Shown: positions 15,706 through 24,830, counted from the stretch's first letter. The stretch is 64,000 bases of DNA from Shewanella corallii (GCF_023349125.1 NZ_JAKIKT010000011.1:1-64000); one strand, 5' to 3'. Numbers and translations: made by a program. Notes: generated from the sequence alone by a model not told the origin.

Positions 15706-15999
15706 CGGATCCTGCAAAGTTAATAACTCAAGTATGCGTGCTGCTTCACTAGCAATATTCGTACCCGAACCATGATGCTGACCAAAATTGCCAAGTGAAT
15801 CACAAAAGCATGGCGAGAGTCGGACGTTTATGCCCAAGGGGATATTGCTGGTGGGACAAATTGTCCTATGCTGGGGGTGGGTTTGATGATCCACCTCAAA
15901 AAAAACACTCACCTGATATGGGTGGCACTATCCTTGCTTAAGTGAATCTATACCATCCGGCGAAGACCGGCTGCAAATTCCAGTTCAGGACATTTGAAT
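15706..15999. promoter_or_regulatory. Divergent control region fdhD / fdh block
   Basis: 294 bp holding a good sigma-54 promoter toward the right (15923-15938) and the 13-bp palindrome GGACAA-A-TTGTCC at 15853-15865, about 70 bp upstream of it. No gene is supported here. Confidence 0.65.
15923..15938 (+). promoter_or_regulatory. Sigma-54 (RpoN) promoter of the formate dehydrogenase block
   Basis: TGGCACTATCCTTGCT matches the -24/-12 consensus TGGCACG-N4-TTGCW in all but one position, with the invariant GG and GC separated by exactly ten bases. Transcription would start about 12 bases on, some 50 bases before the DUF3305 start codon. Confidence 0.75.
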
Positions 16000-16461
16000 A
16001 TGCAACACACAGACAATGTATGGCCCGTTTACGTTTCCCTTAACAAGGTGGAGAAACAGGTTGGACGCTGGAGCTCAGTCCAGTGGGAGTTGGGTGAAGT
16101 CGTCCCGGCTTCCTGTGAACAGCCGGAAGGCAGCAAGTTGGTGTTGCTGGAACTGCACCGCGATGAACGCGCCAGTTACCGACTGAACCTGGATCTGGAT
16201 ACGCCTCAGCTTTACCTGGTGTGCGATGAGTTGGTTGATGGCACCTGGGTGCCCGCGGCACTGTCCGCTTGCCAGAATGTCGCGGCCGGCGCGATGGAGG
16301 GGGACACCCCTGTGCTGAGCATGCCGATGCCAGATGCCGTTGCCTGTTGGATGGAAGCATTTATTACCCGTCACGGCGAAGTGGAGATTTGTGCCCATCG
16401 CCGTAAACACGTTAACCGCCGTAAGGAACTGGCTGCAGATCAGAGGCGCAAAAGTCTATGA
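16000..16461 (+). CDS. DUF3305 family protein, formate dehydrogenase-associated
   Basis: 153 residues, Trp-rich (NVWPVYVSLNKVEKQVGRWSSVQWELGEV, then DGTWVPAALSACQN) and ending in an Arg/Lys tail. The pattern fits DUF3305 proteins found upstream of fdh genes. The ATG at 16000 with AGGA upstream is preferred to a TTG two codons earlier. It overlaps the next gene by 4 bases and is the first gene behind the sigma-54 promoter. Function unknown; an assembly or regulatory role is inferred from conserved context only. Confidence 0.78.
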   Translation: MQHTDNVWPVYVSLNKVEKQVGRWSSVQWELGEVVPASCEQPEGSKLVLLELHRDERASYRLNLDLDTPQLYLVCDELVDGTWVPAALSACQNVAAGAMEGDTPVLSMPMPDAVACWMEAFITRHGEVEICAHRRKHVNRRKELAADQRRKSL

Positions 16462-17108
16462 GTGATAAACCAAGCGGTTTTTTCAGCCGCTGGCAGCAAC
16501 GCCGTGAACAGGTAGCTGAAGAGGCCGAAAAGACGCAACTGCAGCAGGCTGAGGAGGAGCTTCAACAGGTCGTGCAAGAAGCTCAACCTGCTCAGAGCGA
16601 AGCCAGTTCCGAGACTGATACTCAGTCGGTTGAAGCGGCTGAAGATAAGGTACTAACGGCGGAAGACCTGCCCGATCCTGACAAAATCGAAGAGGGTGGC
16701 AGTTTTGCCGCCTTTATGGCCAAGAATGTCGACCCTTCAGCCAAAAAAGCCGCGCTGCGGGCGCTGTGGAAGCAGCCTCACTACAATGAGGTGTGCGGTA
16801 TGGCTGAATACGCCCTGGACTACAGTAACCAGCCGCTGTTGTCGGCAGCCGACTCTGCTGATCTGGTGAAGAAAGTATTCCGCCGGGTTATCGAGAAAGA
16901 AGAGAAAGAGAGAGAAGAGCAGGAGCGCGCTGAACGCCTTGCTGCCCAGCAGGCCGAGTTGCCACAAAGTCCTGCTGATGAGACTCAGCCTCAGCCAGCC
17001 GCGCAAATTGAAGACAGTTTGCACGACTCACAGGAACTGGTGTCCCAGAATGTACCAGATGAGCCTTCAACTGTTGAAGTGACGGTTGGAAAAGGTCAGT
17101 TTAGTTAA
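16458..17108 (+). CDS. DUF3306 family protein, formate dehydrogenase-associated
   Basis: 216 residues. The N-terminus SGFFSRWQQRREQVAEE and the central conserved core FAAFMAKNVDPSAKKAALRALWKQPHYNEVCGMAEYALDYSNQP define DUF3306. The flanks are Glu/Gln-rich, low-complexity and probably coiled or disordered. It overlaps DUF3305 by four bases, and the pair travels with fdh genes. Function unknown. Confidence 0.8.
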   Translation: MSDKPSGFFSRWQQRREQVAEEAEKTQLQQAEEELQQVVQEAQPAQSEASSETDTQSVEAAEDKVLTAEDLPDPDKIEEGGSFAAFMAKNVDPSAKKAALRALWKQPHYNEVCGMAEYALDYSNQPLLSAADSADLVKKVFRRVIEKEEKEREEQERAERLAAQQAELPQSPADETQPQPAAQIEDSLHDSQELVSQNVPDEPSTVEVTVGKGQFS

Positions 17109-17211
17109 GTTTATTGTCGAATATTTTGGTACGTCTATTGCTGCCTCACCCGATTGCAGTCGGAACGGCACCAACAATTAGAGACAGCCGAAAACTGTTC
17201 AGGAACGCAAT

Positions 17212-18900
17212 GTGAGCTCAGAACAAATTAAGATGCACAGCCAGCCTCAACTGAAGCTGGCTCGCCAGAGTGTGATGGCGCAAACCCGGATCATTCAGAA
17301 CCTGATCCCGCCTACCGTGAGTTATACGACTCAGGGTAATGTGCTGATCATAGGCCCTGAAGATTTAACCCGTCTGGCAGCGGCCCGACTGTCTGCCATG
17401 TCCAGCCTGGTAATTCTGGCCAACGACCCTATTACCTCTCAGGACGACGATCATCTGGAAAAGGTGATGAACGCCTGTCCTCAGGTGGAGAGCTACTACA
17501 ACCATCTGCACGCTATCAAAGGTTTCCTGGGCCAGTTCCAGGTGCTGGTAGAAAACGAAGCTGCCGGTGGTGAAAAGACGGTTCAACTCAGTCAGGTTGC
17601 CATTCGCAAGCCACACTTCGATATCGTGCTGGACCTGAGTCTGGAGCCATGCCTGAATCTGGAAATGCTGCCTCCGGGGTACTTCTACGTGGGTCGTGAT
17701 GACGCCAAGCTGGAAGATGCACTGGCGCAAATCCCGGATCTTATCGGTGAGTTCGACAAGCCCCGTTATGTCAAAGTGAACAGCGATATCTGTGCTCACT
17801 ACCGTCATGGCATGAACGGTTGTAACCGCTGTCTGAACTTCTGTCCTGCTGACGCTATTGCCAGTGTCGACAATGTTATCGAAATCGACCCATACCTGTG
17901 CCACGGTGCCGGCAGCTGTACCAATGCCTGTCCGACCGGTGCGCTGAGCTACGACCTGCCTGCGCCTCAGTCTCTGCACAACTATCTGCAGAAGTTGGTC
18001 AGCCGCTATCTGGAGCAAGCTGGTGAAGCACCAGTCATTCTGTTCCACGATGAAAACGTACCGGCTGAGCTGGTGGGTGATGAGCTGCCGGGTGAAATCC
18101 TGCCGGTTGCGCTGGAAGAGATTACTGTTGCCGCTATCGACCACTGGATGTCTGTGCTGGCCTGGGGTGCCCGTCAGGTGTTGATTTACAACACTGAGGC
18201 GACTGCCCCTACCCTGACTCAAATGCTGGAAGGCGAAGTCTCACTGGCTAACACTATTCTGGATGAAATGGGTCAACCACAGCGTATTACCCTGGTGTCC
18301 GACATCCAGGCTGACGCTCTGTCTGCCACTTTGGATATCAGCTGTGACTGGCCTGTGACTGTACCGGGCTCATTCGCGGCGTCCGACAAACGCGCCACTC
18401 TGTATCTGGCCATTGACCACCTGAACAGTCAGGCGGCGGCTATCGATACCCAACTTAAGTTGGCCAATATTCCTTACGGCACAGTCAAGGTCGCTGCAGA
18501 TAACTGCACCCTGTGTCTGAGCTGTGTGGCTACCTGTCCTACCCAGGCGCTGAAAGATGGCGGCGATGAGCCGGCGCTGCGCTTTGTGGAGCAGGACTGT
18601 GTGCAGTGTGGTCTGTGTGAGCAGGCCTGTCCTGAGAAAGTAATCAGCATTACGCCTCAGGTTAACTTCGACCGTGCTTCCCGTCAGGAACTGCGCGTAC
18701 TGAAGGAAGAACCTCCTTTTGAATGTATCGTCTGTGGCACGCCTTTCGCGACCCAGTCTATGGTACATCGCATGCTGGATATGGTGGGCGAACACAGTGC
18801 CTTTAACGCCAATATCGAGCGTTTGAAAATGTGCGGCGATTGCCGTGTGAAAGACCTGTTTGAAGACATACTTCAAGACCCGGAAAAGCAACTGCGTTAA
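17212..18900 (+). CDS. Polyferredoxin-like 4Fe-4S protein
   Basis: 562 residues, no signal peptide, so cytosolic. It carries at least four ferredoxin-type clusters: MNGCNRCLNFCPADAI and CHGAGSCTNACPTGAL in the middle, CTLCLSCVATCPTQAL and CVQCGLCEQACPEKVI near the C-terminus. Further Cys pairs at CIVCGTP and CGDCR follow. The GTG at 17212 has AGGA 8-11 bases upstream and no ATG alternative (the overlapping ATG runs straight into a stop). It sits 10 bases before the chaperone gene. It probably shuttles electrons during cofactor insertion or links the enzyme to another pool; this is inference. Confidence 0.85.
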   Translation: MSSEQIKMHSQPQLKLARQSVMAQTRIIQNLIPPTVSYTTQGNVLIIGPEDLTRLAAARLSAMSSLVILANDPITSQDDDHLEKVMNACPQVESYYNHLHAIKGFLGQFQVLVENEAAGGEKTVQLSQVAIRKPHFDIVLDLSLEPCLNLEMLPPGYFYVGRDDAKLEDALAQIPDLIGEFDKPRYVKVNSDICAHYRHGMNGCNRCLNFCPADAIASVDNVIEIDPYLCHGAGSCTNACPTGALSYDLPAPQSLHNYLQKLVSRYLEQAGEAPVILFHDENVPAELVGDELPGEILPVALEEITVAAIDHWMSVLAWGARQVLIYNTEATAPTLTQMLEGEVSLANTILDEMGQPQRITLVSDIQADALSATLDISCDWPVTVPGSFAASDKRATLYLAIDHLNSQAAAIDTQLKLANIPYGTVKVAADNCTLCLSCVATCPTQALKDGGDEPALRFVEQDCVQCGLCEQACPEKVISITPQVNFDRASRQELRVLKEEPPFECIVCGTPFATQSMVHRMLDMVGEHSAFNANIERLKMCGDCRVKDLFEDILQDPEKQLR

Positions 18901-18909
18901 GAGTTTTTT

Positions 18910-19575
18910 ATGACCGAATCAGTAAGAAATGTAAGCGAAAAAGATCAACTGCGTGCCGATATCTACCAGCTGATCGCTGCCTTGTTGCGTCGTACCCCTT
19001 CCGCAGAATTGCTGGATTTCCTGGCCAACCTTGAAGTTGATGCCGAGCAGGACAACGACATGACCAAAGCCTGGCTGGCGCTGAAGCTGGCCGCTGGCCA
19101 GTTCACCGAAGAGCAGCTGGAAGATGAGTACTTCGCCCTGTTCGTGGGTGTTGGCTGTGGTGAAATCCTGCCATACGGCAGCTGGTTTATGACTGGCTCG
19201 CTGATGGACAAGCCGTTGGCTCTGCTGCGTCAGGACCTGCTGCAACTGGGCTTTGCCCGCGAAGAAGATGTGAAAGAGCCTGAAGATCACGTGGCTGCCC
19301 TGTGTGAAGTGATGGGTACCCTGATCCTGGAAGCGCCTGGCTACCGCCAGCTGGCTTTCTACCAGCGCCACATGGCCAGCTGGATAGAGCGCTTTATTGA
19401 GAAGCTGAGCACCTCTCCAAGTGCGGCGTTTTACGCCACCGTGGGCCAGCTGTGTAAAGCCTTCTTCGATCTGGAAGCCATTGAATTTGAACAGCTGAGT
19501 CTGGACATTCCGGTGAACTGTCCGGGCAACGACGATATGCAATCTGCCGAAGAAGAAAAAGTGCAGGTTAACTGA
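18910..19575 (+). CDS. TorD/DmsD-family molecular chaperone
   Basis: 221 residues, all-alpha. The family-typical run EYFALFVGVGCGEILPYGSWFMTGSLMDKPLALLR lies at about 77-111, and DHVAALCEVMG follows. These redox-enzyme maturation proteins bind the Tat signal of a molybdoenzyme and hold it until the cofactor is in. The obvious clients are the FdhA and small Tat proteins encoded just downstream. No separate chaperone is seen next to the second fdh set, so it may serve both. Confidence 0.88.
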   Translation: MTESVRNVSEKDQLRADIYQLIAALLRRTPSAELLDFLANLEVDAEQDNDMTKAWLALKLAAGQFTEEQLEDEYFALFVGVGCGEILPYGSWFMTGSLMDKPLALLRQDLLQLGFAREEDVKEPEDHVAALCEVMGTLILEAPGYRQLAFYQRHMASWIERFIEKLSTSPSAAFYATVGQLCKAFFDLEAIEFEQLSLDIPVNCPGNDDMQSAEEEKVQVN

Positions 19576-19642
19576 GAGGGCATTTAGTCCTTTCACTGGG
19601 GTCGCCGGTACCAAGCGGTATCAGGATGTCGGCGGCATAGGC

Positions 19643-19660
19643 GGGGAGATGGATCTCCCC
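19643..19660 (+). other. Perfect hairpin in the chaperone-fdhX spacer
   Basis: GGGGAGAT-GG-ATCTCCCC is an 18-bp near-perfect palindrome without a following T-run. It may separate expression of the maturation genes from the structural genes by mRNA processing. Confidence 0.5.
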
Positions 19661-19700
19661 ATTAACCGGGCTCAGGCCCTTGTATCAACCAGGAGACCTT

Positions 19701-19895
19701 ATGAAGAAGCAAGCTTCCGGCATAAGTCGACGCCAGGCATTAAAAACTCTGGTCGTAGGCGGTGCAGCGGTGGCGGCATCATCCCATGTGGGTGAAGCCA
19801 AAGCTGAATCAGAAGAAGTCACCAAAGAAGTTAAAGGTGAAGGTTACAGAGAAACAGACCACATTCGCGCCTATTACGCGTCGCTGCAACAGTAA
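19701..19895 (+). CDS. fdhX: Small Tat-signal protein of formate dehydrogenase, set 1
   Basis: 64 residues. It has the twin-arginine motif SRRQALKTLVVGGAAVAAS and ends in YRETDHIRAYYASLQQ, a tail shared with the copy in set 2 (YHETAHIRAYYNSLRS). The ATG at 19701 has AGGAG seven bases upstream; a TTG at 19680 is less likely. Proteins of this type always precede fdhA in Shewanella-like loci; they may be a small subunit or export partner. Role not established. Confidence 0.85.
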   Translation: MKKQASGISRRQALKTLVVGGAAVAASSHVGEAKAESEEVTKEVKGEGYRETDHIRAYYASLQQ

Positions 19896-19984
19896 CCAGT
19901 TGCACTTCACGTAGCCGTTCGGCTGCGAATGGCACAGTATCAGTTTTCCGCTGAGGCTGTGTTGCTAACATAGGAGGATGTGTG

Positions 19985-22834
19985 ATGCGATTGACACGCA
20001 CATCGAGCCAGGTAAAACCGGCTGATAAGCCAAGCCTGGGTCTCAACCGCCGTCAGTTCCTCAAGACGGCCGGTCTTTCTGCCGGTGGTGTTGCCGCTGC
20101 ATCTGTGCTTGGCACAGGTATGATGCGCAAGGCACGCGCCGAGTTTATCCCCCACGACGCTCCCGTCGAAGTTAAAAAAACCATCTGTTCCCACTGTGCG
20201 GTCGGCTGCGGTATCTACGCCCATGTACAGGAAGGGGTATGGACCCATCAGGAACCTGCATTCGATCACCCCATTAACTCGGGCGGTCACTGTGCCAAAG
20301 GCGCAGCGGTGCGGGAAGTGGGTCACGGCGATAAGCGCCTTAAGTACCCTATGAAGAAAGAGGGTGGTAAGTGGAAGCGTATCTCGTGGGATGAAGCCAT
20401 CAACGAAGTCAGTGCCATGGCACTGAAAATCCGCGAGGAGTCAGGTCCGGATTCCATATTCTTTATGGGCAGCGCCAAGTTCTCCAACGAACAGGCCTAT
20501 CTGTACCGCAAGTTCGCGGCCATGTGGGGCACTAACAATGTCGACCACAGTGCCCGAATCTGCCACTCCACCACGGTAGCCGGGGTGGCCAACACCTGGG
20601 GCTATGGTGCGCAAACCAACTCCATCAATGATATGCGTAATGCCAAGTGCATGTTGTTTGTGGGTTCCAATCCATCCGAGGCACACCCTGTGGCCATGCA
20701 ACATATCCTGGTGGGTAAGGAGCGCGGCGCCAAGGTGATTGTGGTGGATCCAAGATTTACCCATACCGCAGCCAAGGCTGATGAGTATGTGCATATCCGC
20801 CCGGGTACTGACATTCCCTTTATCTATGGTCTGCTGTGGCACATCTTTGATAACGGTTGGGAAGACAAGCAGTTCATTGCCGAGCGGGTTTACGGCATGG
20901 ACAAAATCCGTGAAGAGGTCGCCAAGTTCCCGCCGGAAGTGGTGGAGAATGTGGCCGGGGTACCCAAAGATCAGATGTATCGGGTAGCCAAGACTCTGGC
21001 CGATAACCGTCCCGGGACCATCGTCTGGTGTATGGGTGGTACTCAGCACCATATGGGTAACTCCAACACCCGCAGTTACTGCATTCTGCAACTGGCGCTG
21101 GGTAACATGGGCGTGTCTGGAGGTGGGACCAATATCTTCCGTGGTCACGATAACGTACAGGGTGCCACCGACTTTGGTCTGCTGTTCGATACTCTGCCGG
21201 GGTACTACGGCCTGAAGACAGGCTCGTGGCAGCACTGGTGCCGGGTATGGGACATTGATTACGAGTGGGCCAAGTCCCGCTTCGACCAGGGCACATATCT
21301 GGGTCAGGTTCCCATGAACTCAACCGGTATTCCCTGCTCCCGCTGGCAGGATGGTGTGCTGGAAGATAAAGACAAGATCGCCCAGCGTGACAATATCCGT
21401 ATGTCCTTCTTCTGGGGACAGTCGGTTAATACCGAAACCCGTGGTCCTGTGGTGCGCGAAGCTCTGAACAAGATGGACATGGTAGTGGTGGTTGACCCAT
21501 ATCCAACCATGGCTGGGGTGATGCCCGAGCGTCAGGATGGGGTGATTCTGCTGCCTGCGGCGACTCAGTTTGAAACCTATGGTTCAGTTTCTGCCAGTAA
21601 CCGTTCACTGCAGTGGCGCTCCAAGGTGATTGAACCCTTGTTCGAGTGTAAGCCTGACCATGAAATCATGTATCTGCTGGCGCAGAAATTTGGTTTCGAA
21701 AAAGAGATGTTCAAGCATATCAAGGTCAATGGCACCGAGCCTTTGATTGAGGATATTACCCGCGAGTTCAACAAAGGCATGTGGACCGTTGGCTACACAG
21801 GCCAGAGTCCTGAACGCCTTAAGTTGCATCAGGAAAACTGGGGCACCTTCAACGTCGATACCATGGAAGCCGCTGGTGGTCCCTGTGAAGGAGAAACCTA
21901 TGGTCTGCCATGGCCATGTTGGGGAACGCCGGAAATGAAACATCCGGGGACTCAGATCCTGTATCGTACCGACCGTGAAGTACGTAACGGTGGCGGTACC
22001 TTCCGGGCCCGTTATGGTGTTGAGCACGATGGTGTGAACATTCTGGCAGAAGATTCCTGGTCCAAGGGCAGTGCCATCGAAGATGGTTACCCTGAGTTCA
22101 CCGACAAGATGCTCAAGCAACTTGGCTGGTGGGATCAACTGACTCCGGAAGAGCAGGTGGCGGCAGAGGGCAGAAACTGGAAGACCGACCTGTCAGGTGG
22201 TATCCAGCGGGTAGCCATTGCCAACAACTGTATTCCATTTGGTAACGCCAAGGCCCGCTGTATTGTCTGGACCTTCCCCGACGATATCCCTATCCACCGT
22301 GAACCCCTGTATACCCCGCGCCGGGATCTGGTACCTATCTATCCCACCTATGAGGACAGAATGGTGGCCCGTCTGCCGACCCTGTACAAGTCAATCCAGC
22401 AGCAGGACTTTGCCAAGAAGTTCCCACTGGTGCTGACTTCAGGCCGATTGGTGGAGTACGAAGGTGGTGGTGAAGAGACCCGCTCCAACCCCTGGCTGGC
22501 ACAGTTGCAGCGCGAAATGTATGTGGAGATCAATCCACAGGATGCGGACGACCGCGGCATTCGCGACGGTGACAATGTGAAGCTGTTCAGCCCGGACGGT
22601 GCCACTATTGAGATTAAAGCTATGGTCACTCCAAGGGTGATCCCGGGTGAAACCTTTATGCCATTCCATTTCGCCGGTGTATTCGAAATGAAGAGTCTGG
22701 CAGGGGATTACCCACCCGGCACTGAGCCGTTCGTAATCGGGGAGTCAGCCAATACCGCCATGACCTATGGTTATGACGTGGTGACTCAGATGCAGGAAAC
22801 CAAGGCGACGCTTTGTCAGATCGCCAAGGCCTGA
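19985..22834 (+). CDS. fdhA: Formate dehydrogenase catalytic subunit, set 1 (Cys type)
   Basis: 949 residues. The Tat signal (NRRQFLKTAGLSAGG) directs it to the periplasm. The proximal 4Fe-4S motif begins at Cys68 (TICSHCAVGCGIY...GGHCAKG). The molybdenum ligand is Cys193 in RICHSTTVAG, encoded by TGC, so this is not a selenoprotein. The rest is a molybdopterin oxidoreductase with the MGGTQHHMGNSNTRS and FRGHDNVQGATD blocks of FdnG-like enzymes, and a C-terminal dinucleotide-binding domain. AGGAGG seven bases before the ATG at 19985 decides the start over a GTG one codon earlier. It oxidises formate to CO2 and passes electrons to FdhB. Confidence 0.93.
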   Translation: MRLTRTSSQVKPADKPSLGLNRRQFLKTAGLSAGGVAAASVLGTGMMRKARAEFIPHDAPVEVKKTICSHCAVGCGIYAHVQEGVWTHQEPAFDHPINSGGHCAKGAAVREVGHGDKRLKYPMKKEGGKWKRISWDEAINEVSAMALKIREESGPDSIFFMGSAKFSNEQAYLYRKFAAMWGTNNVDHSARICHSTTVAGVANTWGYGAQTNSINDMRNAKCMLFVGSNPSEAHPVAMQHILVGKERGAKVIVVDPRFTHTAAKADEYVHIRPGTDIPFIYGLLWHIFDNGWEDKQFIAERVYGMDKIREEVAKFPPEVVENVAGVPKDQMYRVAKTLADNRPGTIVWCMGGTQHHMGNSNTRSYCILQLALGNMGVSGGGTNIFRGHDNVQGATDFGLLFDTLPGYYGLKTGSWQHWCRVWDIDYEWAKSRFDQGTYLGQVPMNSTGIPCSRWQDGVLEDKDKIAQRDNIRMSFFWGQSVNTETRGPVVREALNKMDMVVVVDPYPTMAGVMPERQDGVILLPAATQFETYGSVSASNRSLQWRSKVIEPLFECKPDHEIMYLLAQKFGFEKEMFKHIKVNGTEPLIEDITREFNKGMWTVGYTGQSPERLKLHQENWGTFNVDTMEAAGGPCEGETYGLPWPCWGTPEMKHPGTQILYRTDREVRNGGGTFRARYGVEHDGVNILAEDSWSKGSAIEDGYPEFTDKMLKQLGWWDQLTPEEQVAAEGRNWKTDLSGGIQRVAIANNCIPFGNAKARCIVWTFPDDIPIHREPLYTPRRDLVPIYPTYEDRMVARLPTLYKSIQQQDFAKKFPLVLTSGRLVEYEGGGEETRSNPWLAQLQREMYVEINPQDADDRGIRDGDNVKLFSPDGATIEIKAMVTPRVIPGETFMPFHFAGVFEMKSLAGDYPPGTEPFVIGESANTAMTYGYDVVTQMQETKATLCQIAKA

Positions 22835-22854
22835 CACTTGATGAGGAGAAACTT

Positions 22855-23445
22855 ATGGCAGTCATGAAATTCTTATGTGACACCAAACGCTGCATCGAGT
22901 GTAACGGCTGTGTCACTGCATGTTCCAACTCAAACTCGGAGGCGCTGACCTTCGGCACCATGCGGCGCAGAGTCGTCACCCTGCACGACGGTGAACCCGG
23001 TGAGGCATCCATTTCCGTAGCCTGTATGCATTGCAGCGACGCACCCTGTAAGGCTGTGTGTCCTGCCAACTGCTTCTACACCACGGACGATGGCATAGTG
23101 CTGCACAACAAGGAAACCTGCATTGGTTGCGGTTATTGCTTCTATGCATGTCCCTTCGGTGCACCACAGTTTCCGAAGAAAACCGCCTTCGGCTCACGCG
23201 GCAAAATGGACAAATGTACCTATTGCGCCGGCGGCCCAGTTCCGGATTTCTCGGAGGAGGAGCAACGTCTTTACGGTGCCAACCGCATCGCCGAAGGCAA
23301 GCTGCCCCTGTGTGCCGAAATGTGCTCCACCAAGGCGCTGTTGGCCGGTGATGCAGAGGTGATTTCCAGTATCTACCGTGCCCGTGTTGCTGCCCGCAGC
23401 AATCCGGACACCATATGGGGATATGTACCGGAAACCGGTAACTGA
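22855..23445 (+). CDS. fdhB: Formate dehydrogenase iron-sulfur subunit, set 1
   Basis: 196 residues with four 4Fe-4S motifs in the order CIECNGCVTAC, CMHCSDAPCKAVCPANC, CIGCGYCFYACPFGAP and a split fourth cluster (CTYCAG...CAEMC). It has no signal peptide and presumably crosses with FdhA by the Tat route. GAGGAG lies 7 bases before the ATG at 22855. It relays electrons from FdhA to the cytochrome b subunit. Its 3' neighbour starts 16 bases later. Confidence 0.93.
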   Translation: MAVMKFLCDTKRCIECNGCVTACSNSNSEALTFGTMRRRVVTLHDGEPGEASISVACMHCSDAPCKAVCPANCFYTTDDGIVLHNKETCIGCGYCFYACPFGAPQFPKKTAFGSRGKMDKCTYCAGGPVPDFSEEEQRLYGANRIAEGKLPLCAEMCSTKALLAGDAEVISSIYRARVAARSNPDTIWGYVPETGN

Positions 23446-23461
23446 TCTGGAGGGCAAAAAC

Positions 23462-24520
23462 ATGATTAGACAATGCTTGCATCGTCTGCTGCTGCCCTTG
23501 ATCTTGTGTTTGCTGGCGGTCAATCCGGCGCTTGCGTCGGATGAGCAGCAACAGCAGGAAGCTGCGTTAATGGCTCAACAACAGAAAGTGTTGGCCGGTG
23601 AACAGCAGCAATTGAGTCAGTTACAGGCACAACCTCAGGCCAGCGACGCCGACCTTTGGCGCGCCGTTCGTGCCGGTGATGCCGGTTACACGGTGGCGCC
23701 CGGGGCAGAGTCGGGACGCCTGATCAATGCCGTGGGGCAGGAGGGCAGGTTAATCCGCGATCAGTATGTCATTCCCACATTGGGTGCCATGCTGGTGGGG
23801 GTATTTGCCCTGTTCCTGTTGTTCTACCTGATCAATGGGCCAGCCCGTTTAACCAAGGGCTTTTCCGGCAAGATGGTTCGTCGTTGGAGCAGTGCCGATA
23901 TGTTGCTGCACTGGCTGATGGCTATCTCCTGTCTGCTGCTGATGATCACCGGGCTGATTATTGCCTGGGGACGTCATGCACTGGAGGGCTGGATGTCAGC
24001 GGATGTCTGGGCCGGGTTGATTTATGGCAGTAAGACGCTGCACGACTGGACAGGACCTGTGTTTATTGTGTCCTGGGCGCTGTGCATCCTTAAGTGGATG
24101 CCGCTGCAGATGTTTAAACGCTATGACTTCAACTGGTTTATGACCGCGGGGGGCTATGTTCACTTCGGTCCATTCAAAGGGAAGCACCCGGAAAGCGGTT
24201 TTGCCAACGCCGGTGAAAAACTCTGGTTCTGGACCCTGGCACTGTTTGGCCTGTTTATCTCGGTAACCGGGGTGATGCTGGTGCTGCCGGATCTGGTGAT
24301 CACCAGGGAGAACTCCTTTGTTGCCCTGATCATCCACGGTTTCAGTGCCGCTATTCTAATTGGCTTCACCATAGTTCATATCTGGATGGCGACCGCCCTC
24401 AGTGAAGGTGGTCTGGAGTCCATGGTATCCGGCTATTGTGATGAGAACTGGGCGATCCAGCACCACAACATCTGGTACGACGAAATCAAGGCCGACGGCT
24501 CTTTAGAGTATAAAACCTGA
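23462..24520 (+). CDS. fdhC: Formate dehydrogenase cytochrome b subunit, set 1
   Basis: 352 residues. A cleavable signal peptide (about 1-23) is followed by a Gln-rich periplasmic stretch and then four transmembrane helices with heme-ligand histidines (ADMLLHWLMAIS, KTLHDWTGPVF, IIHGFSAAIL, IVHIWMATALSEGG). It resembles FdnI/FdoI-type gamma subunits and passes electrons to the menaquinone pool. It is 27 residues longer than the copy in set 2, mostly in the Gln-rich segment. The ATG at 23462 follows GGAGGG. Confidence 0.9.
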   Translation: MIRQCLHRLLLPLILCLLAVNPALASDEQQQQEAALMAQQQKVLAGEQQQLSQLQAQPQASDADLWRAVRAGDAGYTVAPGAESGRLINAVGQEGRLIRDQYVIPTLGAMLVGVFALFLLFYLINGPARLTKGFSGKMVRRWSSADMLLHWLMAISCLLLMITGLIIAWGRHALEGWMSADVWAGLIYGSKTLHDWTGPVFIVSWALCILKWMPLQMFKRYDFNWFMTAGGYVHFGPFKGKHPESGFANAGEKLWFWTLALFGLFISVTGVMLVLPDLVITRENSFVALIIHGFSAAILIGFTIVHIWMATALSEGGLESMVSGYCDENWAIQHHNIWYDEIKADGSLEYKT

Positions 24521-24525
24521 TGTCT

Positions 24526-24553
24526 GAAGGCCCAGTTCTGCTGGGCCTTTTAC
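24526..24553 (+). terminator. Terminator behind fdhC of set 1
   Basis: The stem AAGGCCCAG / CTGGGCCTT around TTCTG is followed by TTTTA, starting 6 bases after the fdhC stop. Confidence 0.8.
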
Positions 24554-24562
24554 AACCACAGG

Positions 24563-24616
24563 CACCACAACATCTGGTATGACGAAATCAAGGCCGACGG
24601 CTCGTTGGAGTATAAA
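24563..24616 (+). repeat. Partial copy of the fdhC 3' end
   Basis: These 54 bases repeat 24461-24514 with three differences (51 of 54 identical), re-encoding HHNIWYDEIKADGSLEYK. The copy lies beyond the fdhC terminator, has no start codon and runs into a stop at 24626-24628 after PGT. It is a gene fragment, not a gene. Confidence 0.92.
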
Positions 24617-24668
24617 CCCGGAACCTGAAATCTTGATGATGCACGTTCATAACAATGAACGGTCACCC

Positions 24669-24697
24669 AAAGCCCGCCCAAAGGCGGGCTTTTTTAT
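24669..24697 (+). terminator. Second terminator behind set 1
   Basis: AAAGCCCGCC / GGCGGGCTTT around CAAA, followed by TTTTA, lies about 50 bp beyond the duplicated fdhC end. It may be the original terminator carried along with the copy. Confidence 0.88.
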
Positions 24698-24830
24698 TGT
24701 CTGCACAGAGAGTTTATCTGTCGCCAAAATTACCCAACTCTCTGACTTGTCAGCGCTTCTGTTATCTGTTCTGATTGATCGAATAATAAGCAGATATAAA
24801 CTGGTTAGATAATCGATTAAGGATAGGTTT

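Noticed and set aside
20561..20563. Selenocysteine in formate dehydrogenase
   Set aside because: The Mo-ligand codons are TGC (set 1) and TGT (set 2), so both enzymes are ordinary Cys types, and no in-frame TGA or SECIS is needed.
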